The position numbers were made by a program, and so were the translations under genes. A DNA stretch of 64,000 bases from Bathymodiolus brooksi (Eukaryota > Mollusca > Bivalvia > Mytilida > Modiolidae), in contig OY804579.1 of assembly GCA_963680875.1 (NCBI GenBank), forward strand, positions 57,611,718 through 57,675,717. The letters are read 5' to 3'. The first letter of the stretch is position 1. Every line of letters begins with the position of its first letter. The notes beneath the pieces are model-generated. The model saw only the letters and a program-made list of their open reading frames with translations. It was not told where the DNA came from and searched no databases. Positions 1 to 13,800 of the stretch are shown piece after piece.

Positions 1-1790
1 TGAGGAGTGGGCTAGTAGAGAGTCTTAAAGGGGGAAAGTAAGTAAATCTTTAAAAAAAAAAATTCTTCTCGAGAATTAACAGTAGAGATACAACAATATT
101 TTTTGTGCAGCACCATTGTGATCAGATCAAATGTAAATAAATCAAACAGATGTAAAGGAACAGATATAAGACGATATTTATTTGGAGTTTCAAAATTTTT
201 TATTTATTGGTCAGATTGCACATAGTTCAAATAAGGTTATTGTAGTACAATGTATGGTGAAATACAGCGGTGGCGGGCGAATAAGTGGGCGGTGTGAAAC
301 TGTAGCTACTTAGTGTAGTCTTACAGTTTACAACCAAATGATTTCAAACCTAAATATAGTTTTAAGTACCACATTGAAGATATGCATGATCAGTCTTCAT
401 GCTAACCCACTTGCCCGATGCCATGGACAAGTAAAGCTGAATTTGTTTGAATAAATAGAATATTTTTCTGAATTTGGCTTTCAGGCAAGTAAGTGAAAAC
501 AATTAAGGCAAAGACTGCATGTGACTTTTTAATGATGGTAATCAAATTTTTACAGAAATCATAACTATTTGAGCATAACCATTTTCAAACATTTTTGGTA
601 GACAGTACCTCCCATGTGTAATCAACTCCTTCCGCATTTTACAATGCAAATTTTTGAAACTTTGCACAATGTTAACAGATATTGAAATTGAATCCCCCTT
701 GAAAACTTAATATTTTTAGATCTTAAAACAGTAAGATTTTGTACCTGTTGATCTTCTTGTCCATGTCACATTTAAAACCTTTTCAACTGGCTATTTCTTT
801 ATTTGGATGGATTTTTTTTAAATGTCTTCTCGAGTTACTTGAGACACAAATGGGTTCAATGGGCTTTCTGGTCATAAATCAAAATATTAATTGTCTTTTG
901 AAACTTCTAATGAATATTGTGTTTGTTCTATATTTAAAGTTACAAGAAAGATATTTCCTTTTTTTTCTTCTTCTTTTTTCCATCCTTGTTTGAGATCAAT
1001 AATCAATCAAAAGTGGCTAAAAGTGTGTGTAAGACTTGGCATCAGGTCAATAAAATTCATTTTCGTGATTGATAACAGGTATTAAAATTCTTTGATAAAA
1101 TTGAGAAATTAATTGTCCAATTCCTGTCTTGCATTGTATTCCACAAGTTTGAAGCAAATTAAAACAAAAAAAGCTTTGCAGGAACGAGTAAGTAAGTTCA
1201 GCACGGAAACGGCAACATAAATTGTATAATTTGTGCCTGATCCGATTGTCCTCTATAAGACAGTCTGCAGGTAGACATGTCACACCATTCTGACACATAA
1301 TCCTGATTCCAAGACAATCAGTCTTTGCTCTTAATCCTTAATGCTGCATGCTGAGCAGAGAAGCAGCAATTACCAATTTTATTGTCTTAAGTTTGACCCG
1401 ACCGTGGCTTGAACTATAGCTACATGATAATGAGTTGTAATACATACATGTATATTCCAATTTTTTTGTGTAAAATTTTGTTTTTGATTTGCAGTTTAAC
1501 CTAGTTTGACAAAAAATGAACTATTAAATTGGTATGAAATTGACATAAACTTAAAATCCTTGGTGTGTATTTGTGGTTTTTCCCACACAAACATCATGTT
1601 AAAGAATTTTTAGAATTTGAACTTTTTCAAAGTAGAACCAGTATTAAAGATATTTACTGATAGATTGTAAATTTTATGTAAAACTTTAGCCTATCAAATT
1701 CTGTTCACACAAATTGCATTGGATTGTTTATTGACAAAGACAAGAAATAATGACGATTGGGCCATACATGTTATATACTGTATTTTTCAG
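1..1790. other. PROM1-like: Intron of the prominin-like gene, no exon seen
   Basis: AT-rich sequence. I looked for an upstream exon; the donor-like AAA|gtaagt at 35-40 follows an open frame, but its phase would hit a stop in the 1791 exon. Positions 395-500 are a dispersed fragment (GCCCGATGCCATGGACAAG...GGCAAGTAAGTG) seen again at 4700-4830. Confidence 0.5.
1258..1414 (-). mobile_element. SINE fragment, family B
   Basis: Shares CATTATCCTGATTCC-, TCTTTGCTCTT- and GAGAAGCAGCAA-type blocks with the fuller copies at 8491 and 57953. The tRNA-like end is on the right, so the element lies on the - strand. Truncated on the left. Confidence 0.7.
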
Positions 1791-1859
1791 TTGAACAATC
1801 TGTCATACATACATGTCATCGTCCAGGCTGTAACAGATATTTCAACAAAAGCTAGTGAG
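1791..1859 (+). CDS. PROM1-like: Prominin exon, extracellular loop 1 (acceptor uncertain)
   Basis: Reads [12 protein letters not shown] then [11 protein letters not shown] and ends GAG|gtaagt. Two acceptors fit in frame: tatttttcag ending at 1790, which I prefer for its pyrimidine tract, or gtccag ending at 1826, which would leave a 33-base exon. Phase 0 at both ends. It matches the prominin region just before the loop-1 segment rich in Asp and Glu, but it is short, so the call rests on splice sites, phase and context. Confidence 0.62.
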
Positions 1860-4800
1860 GTAAGTATTATCAGTGTTTGTTATATAGAAATGGCTGTCAG
1901 CCAATCTATTCTTGTATGGTATACATAATTGATGTTTAATGGCACTTTCAACAATACAGTCAAACTTGACTTAACTCTCACCTTGAAGTAACAGTCACTT
2001 GATTGTAAATTGTCTGTTTAAAACCCTCATGAACTGATCTACTTGTTATTGTAACTCAAATAAACGCTCACCTCACTAACGCAGTTAACGGTCACTCAAA
2101 GTTTATCTCATTGTATCAGTTTACAGGTATTTTCTGGTCAACTTTCATTTTAGACTTTGAAAATCTCATCGGTAATTAACTTTTGAGGTGTTCACAATGC
2201 ACGATTGTACTAGAAAAACTATCAAATTATTGAATGATAAACTAATTATACCCCCTGCAACGAAGTTGTAGGGGGGTATGCTGGTTTCACCATGTTCGTC
2301 CGTCTTGCCGTCCGTCTGTCCGTCCGTCTGTAGACAAATCCTGTGTCGTACGATAACTTGAGTTGTGTTTCTTAGAATCTTTTAAAATTTTATCAGCTGT
2401 TTACTGGTGAAGAGAGAAGGATCCCTTTAATTTTTGATGATTTTCACTTTTGCCGTTCCAGAGTTATTGGACTTGATATGACGGAAAATAGGATTTTTAC
2501 CCTATGTCGTATGATAACTTGAGTAGTGTTTCTCAGAATATTTTGAAATTTTATCAGCAGCTTACTGGTGAAGAGAGGAGGATCCCTTTAATTTTTTACG
2601 ATTTTCACTTTTGCCGTTCCAGAGTTATTGGACTTGATATGACGGAAAATAGGATTTTTACCCTATGTCGTATTTAAGAATTGAATGCATTCTTTTGAAG
2701 TTTCATTGGGGTATGAAAGCGTTGACCGAAGTACATTTTCAATGAAGCGCTTCATGTTGAAAATGTAGTTCGATCAACGCTTTCATACCCCAATGAAACT
2801 TCAAAAGAATGCATTCAATTCTTATAATTATATTTAAATCACACCAAAATTTAATATAGTTGAATTTTTTGTTGTGAATTTTATTTGTGTTAGATTATTT
2901 GCCGTTGGAAATGACTACGCCATTGATTGTTTACATCTAACGTCATCATGGAGGTACGTGCAAGTTCGGATTTGAGTTTCATTGGGATGTGAAACATCAC
3001 TTTTATATTCATGTGACCACTTCATAGCCAATCATATTGTAACATTTCAATGAAAAACGGAAGTAATGTAATTATGATAACTTGAGTAGTGTTTCTCAGA
3101 ATGTTTTGAATTTTTATCAGCAGCTTACCGGTGAAGAGAGGAGGATCCCTTTAATTTATGACGATTTTCACTTTTGCCATTCCAGAGTTATTGGACTTGA
3201 TATGACGGAAAATAGGATTTTTACCCTATGTCGTATGATAACTTGAGTAGTGTTTCTCAGAATGTTTTGAAATTTTATCAGCAGCTTACCGGTGAAGAGA
3301 GGGGGATCCCTTTCATTTTTGATGATTTTCACTTTTGCCGTTCCAGAGTTATTGGACTTGATATGACGGAAAATAGGATTTTTACCCTATGTCGTATTTA
3401 AGAATTGAATGCATTCTTTTGAAGTTTCATTGGGGTATGAAAGCGTTGACCAAAGTACATTTTCAATGAAGCGCTTCATGTTGAAAATGTAGTTCGATCA
3501 ACGCTTTCATACCCCAATGAAACTTCAAAAGAATGCATTCAATTCTTATAATTATATTTAAATCACACCAAAATTTAATATAGTTGAATTTTTTGTTGTG
3601 AATTTTATTTGTGTTAGATTATTTGCCGTTGGAAATGACTACGCCATTGATTGTTTACATCTAACGTCATCATGGAGGTACGTGCAAGTTCGGATTTGAG
3701 TTTCATTGGGATGTGAAACATCACTTTTATATTCATGTGACCACTTCATAGCCAATCATATTGTAACATTTCAATGAAAAACGGAAGTAATGTAATTATG
3801 ATAACTTGAGTAGTGTTTCTCAGAATGTTTTGAATTTTTATCAGCAGCTTACCAGTGAAGAGAGGAGGATCCCTATAATTTATGACGATTTTCACTTTTG
3901 CCATTCCAGAGTTATTGGACTTGATATGACGGAAAATAGGATTTTTACCCTATGTCGTATGATAACTTGAGTAGTGTTTCTCAGAATGTTTTGAAATTTT
4001 ATCAGCAGCTTACCGGTGAAGAGAGGAGGGTCCCTTTCATTTTTGGTCGGAACAATCAGTAATGTTTTGGTTATGGAAATAGGTTGGACAGATGTGGGGA
4101 GCGGGGGGTATATCTCAGTGAGCTGTGCTCACAGTAATACTAGTTAACTGTAAATCTTTACAAAAACATCACAGTATTACAAAATGACCACCAAATAATT
4201 ACCCTCCAGTAACATTAATATGTGAATCATTATGGACCAGAACTGACAGGCCAGATCTGCCAATCTTAAATAAGCAGTCAGTCGTTGTTTACTTATTTAT
4301 CGGAAGTTGTTAAAATCTTTTCACAGATAAATATTTCTGTCGTTTTACAAAGTCAAATAATTCAAAAACATTTGCATGTGGATTATAACCTATTAAAAGG
4401 TATGCTCATACTTATTTCGTCATTATAATTGTCAACTGTCCCCTGATTCAATATACGTTTAAAGACATTCTGACGAATGTAACATAAGAGCCACATGAAA
4501 TGCAACACAGGATTTTAATTGGGATCAATACGCAAGTTGGGAAAACAATGTTAATTTTCCGACCAGCTTTGAAAAATGAATGCCAGTCGGAAGAGAATTA
4601 TAATGTTGTCTTACCTGGTCATTTTTCCTTTGTCACAAGGGTGACCGTTGAATACAAGTTTGACTGTTTTCCATTTATATAATGGCAGTCAGCAGTCTTC
4701 ACGCTAACCCAAATGCCCGAAGCCCGGGACAAGTAAAATTAGATTCGGACAAGTGAAAATTATGACAGAATTTGTTTGAATGAATAGAAGTTTTTTTCCT

Positions 4801-7800
4801 AATTTTGGCTTTCGGGCAAGTAGGTGAAAAAAATGAGTCATTTTTATTGATTGGTGAAACCACTGACTTTTCATAGACCACTCACAATTTTTTTTTTTAT
4901 TCCAATCTGAATTCCATGATGCCTGCCATCAAAGGATAATAGAGAGTATCAACAATATAGGGAAAATGTTCATGTTTCTTTTTTCTCTTGATTTACATGA
5001 ATGATCATTGAATTAATTTTTGAAGAAGCAAAATTTAGATTGACGAAAAGTATTGGACATTGTTTTAAGGAAGCATTAATTTAATATTTGTTTGATTGGT
5101 TGGTTTATAGTGTTTAATGCCACTTTCAACAATATTTCAGTATATCATGGCGGTCAGTTTTCTTGGAGTAAAGCGGAATACCCGGAGAAAACCACCGACC
5201 TGTCGCAAGTCACTGACAAATTTTATCACATAATGTTGTATTGAGTACACCTCGCCATGAACAGGGTTCAAACTCACAACTTTAGTGGTGATAGGCACTG
5301 ATTGCACAGGTAGTTGTAAATCCAACTACAATACAATCACGACCACAACAACCCCTATTTGTTTGATATATTCAGCCATTTTATTCATGTGTAACAATGG
5401 GGTCATGTATGCCTCTGGTTTGAAAATCAGTCACCACATTGTCTTCCACTTGAATGTGATTGCTAAAAAAATACTTATAAACATGGAGTGAAGAAACCTG
5501 GATCTTTGATGCCAGTTCCTGACAGATTAGTTGCTATAGTTACCATACCATGTAAGGATGTCAACAATGGCTGAGTTTTGATTGTTTCATTTTATTAACT
5601 AGAATTGTTTTATTTTACAAATATCAGGCAAAAGGAGAATTCAATAAAGTACAGACCAAGATTGAGACACGCATTAATTCTACAATTCAGGGTTTGTAAT
5701 ACTTAATTGTCTATAGCAGTGCAATTAATAGACAATTGTAACATCATTAACAATTAATAGACAATTGTAACACCCCTAACAATTAATATACAATTGTAAC
5801 ATCCTTAGCAATTAATAGACAATTGTAACATCCTTAACAATTAATAGACAATTGTAACATCCTTAACAATTAACAGATAATTGTAACATCCTTAACAATA
5901 GACAATTGGAACATCCTTAAAAATTAATAGACAATTGTAACATCATTAACAATTAATATACAATTGTAACATCCTTAACAATTAATATACAATTGTAGCA
6001 TCATTAACAATAGACAATTGTAGCATCCTTAACAATTAATATACAATTGTAACATCCTTAACAATTAATATACAATTGTAACATCATTAACAATTGATAG
6101 ACAATTGTAACATCCTTAACAATAGACAATTGTAACATCCTTAACAATTAATAGACAATTGTAACATCATTAACAATTGATAGACAATTGTAGCATCCTT
6201 AACAATTGATAGACAATTGTAACATCCTTAACAATTAATAGACAATTGTAACATCCTTAACAATTAATAGACAATTGTAACATCCTTAAAAATTAATGTA
6301 CAATTGTAACATCCTTAACAGTTAATATACAATTGTAACATCCTTAACAATTAATAGACAATTGTAGCATCCTTAACAATTAATAGACAATTGTAACATC
6401 CTTAACAATTAATAGACAATTGTAACATCCATAACAATTAATAGACAATTGTAGCATCCTTAACAATTAATAGACAATTGTAACATCCTTAACAATTAAT
6501 AGACAATTGTAACATCCTTAACAATTAAGACAATTGTAACATCCTTAACAATTGATAGACAATTGTAACATCCTTAACAATTGATAGATAATTGTAGCAT
6601 CCTTAACAATTAATAGACAATTGTAACATCCTTAACAATTAATAGATAATTGTAACATCCTTAACAATAGACAATTGTAACATCCTTAACAATTAATAGA
6701 CAATTATAACATCATTAACAATTAATAGATAATTGTAACATCCTTAACAATTAATAGACAATTGTAGCATCCTTAACAATTAATAGACAATTGTAACATC
6801 CTTAACAATTAATAGACAATTGTAACATCCTTAACAATTGATAGACAATTGTAGCATCCTTAACAATTGATAGAAAATTGTAGCATCCTTAACAATTAAT
6901 AGACAATTGTAACATCCTTAACAATTAATAGACAATTGTAACATCCTTAACAATTAATAGATAATTGTAACATCCTTAACAATTAATAGACAATTGTAAC
7001 ATCCTTAACAATTAATAGACAATTGTAACATCCTTAACAATTAATAGACAATTGTAACATCATTAACAATATACAATTACGGCCCTCTGTGTAGGGAAAC
7101 ATCCAGATTTGTCAACCTGAGGGGGAGATTCCCCCCCCCCCCCCCATGAGGGTTGACAAACTGGATGTTTCCCTACACAGAGGGCTGTAATTGTTTTATT
7201 ATATTTTTGCCAATGTTTTATAGGTTATCTCCTTTGTGGGGGGAAATTGGGTTGTTCGGCGGGGAACAATAGAGTTGTTTCCCGGCAGCGCAAATTTTGG
7301 CAAAAAAACATCTCAATTATTTTATTATCACATGACTAATTTAATCCAATCAAAATCTATCATATAGATTAAAATATAATAATAGACATTTGTAACATCC
7401 TTAACAATTAATAGACAATTGTAACATCCTTAACAATTAATAGACAATTGTAACATCCTTAACAATAGACAATTGTAACATCCTTAACAATTAATAGACA
7501 ATTGTAACATCCTTAACAATTAATAGACAATTGTAACATCCTTAACAATAGACAATTGTAACATCCTGAACAATTAACAGATAATTGTAACATCCTTAAC
7601 AATTAACAGACAATTGTAACATCCTTAACAATAGACAATTGTAGCATCCTTAAATATTAACAGACAATTGTAACATCCTTAACAATAGACAATTGTAACA
7701 TCCTGAACATTTAACAGATAATTGTAACATCCATAACAATTAATTTGGTTTCGTTGGGAAATTTATATAAATCTATATTCTATACCATATATGTTCTGAT

Positions 7801-10800
7801 ATTTTGTCTGAAAATTTTGTTAAGCAAACTATTTTTTATTTTTATTTTATAATGAAACAAACCTGACGATCACCATTCCTTTAGGTATAAATTGTGCAAC
7901 GAGACAAATAAGCAGAAATTTTCTTATGCTATTTAACAATAACTATTACATGGGTGATTTGTTATATTTAGGTGCTGAAAATAGTACCCAGGATATAAAA
8001 AATGACATACTGAAAGAACTTCCTAAAGTAAAAGAAACATTACGAAATATGGTAAGTAATTTACAGCAGCAATTCTAGTTATAAGATATGAACACCTATT
8101 ATTACAAATGATTAACATAATTTTTAGATTGTGTGTATATAGACCATTTGTACATTTATAACTTGATTCTAAAATTATGTCTTTTCATGTTTTTATATGA
8201 GTTTTTTCCCTTAAATGCAGGCGAAAAGGTCTCCATTCATGCAAAGTCGAATGAAAATAACATATATTTCTAATAATATGTACAAAATGTTAATGTTGCA
8301 ACTACTGGAATTATTCTTTGATTTTTTTTTTACTCAAATATCTACAAATTATTAGAAAATTATACTTCAATTCTTTGTGTTTTCCATTGCTCTTGCTAGA
8401 ATGGGTACCATTTGGCCTATCTTAATGGAAATAACTCTTATTAAAAATGCGTAATTTTAGAATCAAATTAGGAATGTGCACAAGATCTATTGAGTGAGTG
8501 ATTGTTGTTTAACTCAGCAATTTTTCAGCCATATCATGGCGAGAACAAGTTAATTATCAATGAGATGATGATGAGGTCCCCTTTGTACTAGACCAACACG
8601 CTTAGTAGGATTTTTATAATGCTAGCTCACTGGAACAACACGCCGCATGTAGACATGTCGCCCCACTCAGACACATTATCCTGATTCCGAGCCAACCAGT
8701 CTTTGCTTTTTCTCCTTAATGCTGCCTGCTTAGCGGAGAAGCAGCAAATACCAATTTGATAGTATTTGGTTTGACCCGGTCGGGGCGCGATCCCATGATC
8801 TCCCCCATTTAATGTTACATATAGATATTGCAGATATTATTTATCAACATAAACCTCAGTAGCTAACAATATGTCTTGTCCTGAAAGAAATTGATATCTG
8901 GTATTTGGTCAGAGATAATGTATTTTGTTTTAAGTTTCCTATAACACAACAAATTTATATAGGTTAAAATACTCATACTGGAAGGAAATTGTATATATAA
9001 TCCATGCATGTTGTTAAATACATAAAATGCATCAAAATTCTGTTTCTCTATTTTATTTCTAGACAAAGTCCATTAATGTAACCAATGGTTTGAATGATGC
9101 GGATAAATATTTGAAGGAAAGTGGAGATTATGTGTAAGTTGTTTGCTCAGTAGACATGTTTTGAGTTTGTTGTAAGATAGATTGGTTTGGTTTGGTTTAT
9201 GGTATTTAACGCCACTTTCAACAATATTTCAGTTATATCATGGTGGTCTGGTTTATTGGTGGAGGAAACCGGAGACAACCAACGACCTGTCGCAAGTCAC
9301 TGACAAATTTTATCACATAATGTTGTATCAAGTACACCTCGCCATGAATGGGGTATTGAGCTCACAACTTTAGTGATTATAGACACTTATTGCATAGGTA
9401 GTTGTAAATCCAATTGCCATACAATCATGACCACAACAGCCCCCTTGGACTAAATTTGACTAATATAAAGATATATGCCAAATCTGTTAAATTTCAGTGG
9501 ATATATAAGCTTTATAATGAAGATTACAATGCATTTTGGAAACATTTGATATGTGCCCGTTGTTCACGATTACAAGATAAGATTATATGGGAGAGTAATT
9601 TAAATTTAAAAGATGCTCATAAGTTGGTTATCAAATCAAAATTTTGGCAGGATTTACTCTTGTGGTACTCATCTTTAAACTTTAATGATGACTCAAATAA
9701 AGTCACAAAAACAGACTTTATATGGTACAATTCACACTTGAAGATAAATGACAGAGTACTTTATTTAAAATGCATGTCAGAAAATGGCATTAAAAAGATA
9801 GAGGACCTCATTGATGACAATAATAGATTTCTAACATATCAAATGTTTCTTGATAAATGCAATGTGAATATAAATGCTATTACATATTATGGTATTATAT
9901 CTGTTATTAAAAAACATTACAGTACTGATGACTTGGAAATGAAACCACCTTTGATTACTAATATGATGCAGAGGAAAGATATTTCAAAATATATATACAA
10001 ATATTTCATAGAAATAGATGAAAAAGAAAATTTTGTAAAAGGCATTGTGAAATGGGAACAAAAACTTGATACTGAACTAGATGGTAGTATGTTGTTTAAT
10101 GATATTTATAGAATCACAAATGATACAAAATTAAGAAATTTTCAGTTCATACTTCTGCATCATATACTTCCAAATAACAAGTTATTACACAAAATGGGAA
10201 TAAAAAACAGTGCATTATGTAATTTCTGTAACCAAGAAGAAGACTCCATCTTACACTATCTGTGGGGCTGCCCTGTGGCAAAGAGATTTTGGACTTCATT
10301 TAATATCTGGCTTTCATCAGCTTTAGATTTAGAAGTTTTTGAATTAACCCCAAAAGAAACAGTTTTAGGTATTTTTTCAGATGAAAGCTCCTTGCAAAAA
10401 ATTGTTCCATTTTTATTCCTTGTGGCAAGAAATTATATTCACTGTTGTAAATGGACTGACACAAAACCATTCCTTAACATTTTCAAAGTTAAAGTTAAAC
10501 AAAAAGAGAAAATCGAAAAGATTAATGCACTTGTTGAAAATAAAATGTACAAACATGATAATAAATGGTGTTGCATACATGAACTTAATTTATAGTGGTC
10601 TACTTTTGTCAACATGCAAGAAAATAATTTATACATAAGAAACTTATATTAGAAACTCATGTATATATAATTATATATAGGGGGTAAATCAAAATCTGAT
10701 GACATATATTCTTAAATAAACTATGTATTTGGTTTATTGCATGGAGACAAGGGGACACAACATTTCATATGTTTGTATTGAAAATGTATGTACAAATAAT

Positions 10801-13800
10801 GTCTTTGTCTGTGCTGTTGTGTAATGTCTGTGTTTGTTATGTATATATTTTGAAAATGTCTAAAAAAAATAAAAGTAAAAAAAAAAAAAAATAAAAAAAA
10901 AAACAGCCCCCTTGTAGTTGTAGAGTATTATAAGTAGTACACTTGAATAAGATAAAAAAATGGTTAAATAGTGGTGGCTGACATCCTATCATCCACAACA
11001 CATAAAACTCCTGACTGAAAGGGTGGCTGACATCCCACCAACCACAACACAAAAAAAATGAGTAAAAGTGGTGGCTGACATCCCACCAACCGCAACACAA
11101 AAAAAATGAGTAAAAGTGGTGGCTGACATCCCACCAACCGCAACACAAAAAACTCCTGACTGAAAGGGGTGGCTGACATCCCACCAACCACAACACAAAA
11201 AACTCCTGACTGAAAGAGGTGGCTGACATCCCACCAACCACAACACACAAAACTCCTGACTGAAAAGGGTGGCTGACATCCCACCAACCACAACACACAA
11301 AACTCCTGACTGAAAAGGGTGGCTGACATCCCCCCAACCACAACACACAAAACTCCTGACTGAAAGAGGTGGCTGACATCCCACCAACCACAACACACAA
11401 AACTCCTGACTGAAAGAGGTGGCTGACATCCCACCAACCACAACACAAAAACTCCTGACTGAAAGGGGTGGCTGACATCCCACCAACCACAACACACAAA
11501 ACTCCTGACTGAAAGAGGTGGCTGACATCCCACCAACCACAACACAAAAAACTCCTGACTGAAAGAGGTGGCTGACATCCCACCAACCACAACACACAAA
11601 ACTCCTGACTGAAAGGGGTGGCTGACATCCCACCAACCACAACACACAAAACTCCTGACTGAAAGGGGTGGCTGACATCCCACCAACCACAACACACAAA
11701 ACTCCTGACTGAAAGGGGTGGCTGACATCCCACCAACCACAACACAAAAACATCCTGACTGAAAGAGGTGGCTGACATCCCACCAACCACAACACACAAA
11801 ACTCCTGACTGAAAGGGGTGGCTGACATCCCACCAACCACAACACACAAAACTCCTGACTGAAAGAGGTGGCTGACATCCCACCAACCACAACACACAAA
11901 ACTCCTGACTGAAAGGGGTGGCTGACATCCCACCAACCACAACACAAAAAACTCCTGACTGAAAGTGGTGGCTGACATCCCACCAACCACAACACAAAAA
12001 ACTCCTGACTGAAAGGGGTGGCTGACATCCCACCAACCACAACACACAAAACTCCTGACTGAAAGGGGTGGCTGACATCCCACCAACCACAACACACAAA
12101 ACTCCTGACTGAAAAGGGGTGGCTGACATCCCACCAACCACAACACAAAAAACTCCTGACTGAAAGGGGTGGCTGACATCCCACCAACCACAACACACAA
12201 AACTCCTGACTGAAAGGGGTGGCTGACATCCCACCAACCACAACACACAAACATCCTGACTGAAAGGGGTGGCTGACATCCCCCCAACCACAACACAAAA
12301 AACTCCTGACTGAAAAGGGTGGCTGACATCCCACCAACCACAACACAAAAAACTCCTGACTGAAAGGGGTGGCTGACATCCCACCAACCACAACACACAA
12401 AACTCCTGACTGAAAGGGGTGGCTGACATCCCACCAACCACAACACAAAAACATCCTGACTGAAAGGGGTGGCTGACATCCCCCCAACCACAACACAAAA
12501 AACTCCTGACTGAAAAGGGTGGCTGACATCCCACCAACCACAACACAAAAAACTCCTGACTGAAAGGGGTGGCTGACATCCCACCAACCACAACACAAAA
12601 AACTCCTGACTGAAAGTGGTGGCTGACATCCCACCAACCACAACACAAAAAACTCCTGACTGAAAGAGGTGGCTGACATCCCCCCAACCACAACACAAAA
12701 AACTCCTGACTGAAAAGGGTGGCTGACATCCCACCAACCACAACACAAAAAACTCCTGACTGAAAGGGGTGGCTGACATCCCACCAACCACAACACACAA
12801 AACTCCTGACTGAAAGGGGTGGCTGACATCCCACCAACCACAACACAAAAAACTCCTGACTGAAAGAGGTGGCTGACATCCCACCAACCACAACACACAA
12901 AACTCCTGACTGAAAGGGGTGGCTGACATCCCACCAACCACAACACAAAAACATCCTGACTGAAAGGGGTGGCTGACATCCCCCCAACCACAACACAAAA
13001 AACTCCTGACTGAAAAGGGTGGCTGACATCCCACCAACCACAACACAAAAAACTCCTGACTGAAAGGGGTGGCTGACATCCCACCAACCACAACACAAAA
13101 AACTCCTGACTGAAAGTGGTGGCTGACATCCCACCAACCACAACACACAAAACTCCTGACTGAAAGGGGTGGCTGACATCCCACCAACCACAACACACAA
13201 AACTCCTGACTGAAAAGGGTGACTGACATCCCACCAACCACAGCACACAAAACTCCTGACTGAAAGTGGTGGCTGACATCCCACCAACCACAACACACAA
13301 AACTCCTGACTGAAAGAGGTGGCTGACATCCCACCAACCACAACACAAAAAACTCCTGACTGAAAGTGGTGGCTGACATCCCACCAACCACAACACAAAA
13401 AACTCCTGACTGAAAGTGGTGGCTGACATCCCACCAACCACAACACAAAAAACTCCTGACTGAAAAGGGGTGGCTGACATCCCACCAACCACAACACACA
13501 AAACTCCTCACGGAAAGGGGTGGCTGACATCCCACCAACCACAACACACAAAACTCCTGACTGAAAGGGGTGGCTGACATCCCACCAACCACAACACACA
13601 AAACTCCTCACGGAAAGGGGTGGCTGACATCCCACCAACCACAACACACAAAACTCCTGACTGAAAAGGGGTGGCTGACATCCCACCAACCACAACACAC
13701 AAAACTCCTGACTGAAAAGGGTGACTGACATCCCACCAACCACAACACAAAAAACTCCTGACTGAAAGGGGTGGCTGACATCCCACCAACCACAACACAC

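Larger units (their letters stand above)
2250..4140 (+). repeat. Composite dispersed repeat with 161-bp internal units
   Basis: Begins at CCCCCTGCAACGAAGTTG, followed by a TCCGTCCGTCTG-rich segment (2298-2332), as in repeats common in mollusc genomes. Inside is a 161-bp unit starting GATAACTTGAG at 2352, 2513, 3076, 3237, 3800 and 3961. Two of the unit boundaries are interrupted by the same 400-bp hairpin-headed insert (2673-3072 and 3397-3796), so a 724-bp block was duplicated after that insertion. Ends near GGGGGGTATATCTCAGTGAG. Confidence 0.8.

Noticed and set aside
1..40. Upstream prominin exon ending at AAA|gtaagt
   Set aside because: Its phase would put a stop at the start of the 1791 exon, and the residues do not resemble prominin.
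5700..7745. Possible CRISPR array
   Set aside because: Repeats are contiguous with no unique spacers, in a eukaryotic intron, and no cas genes are present.
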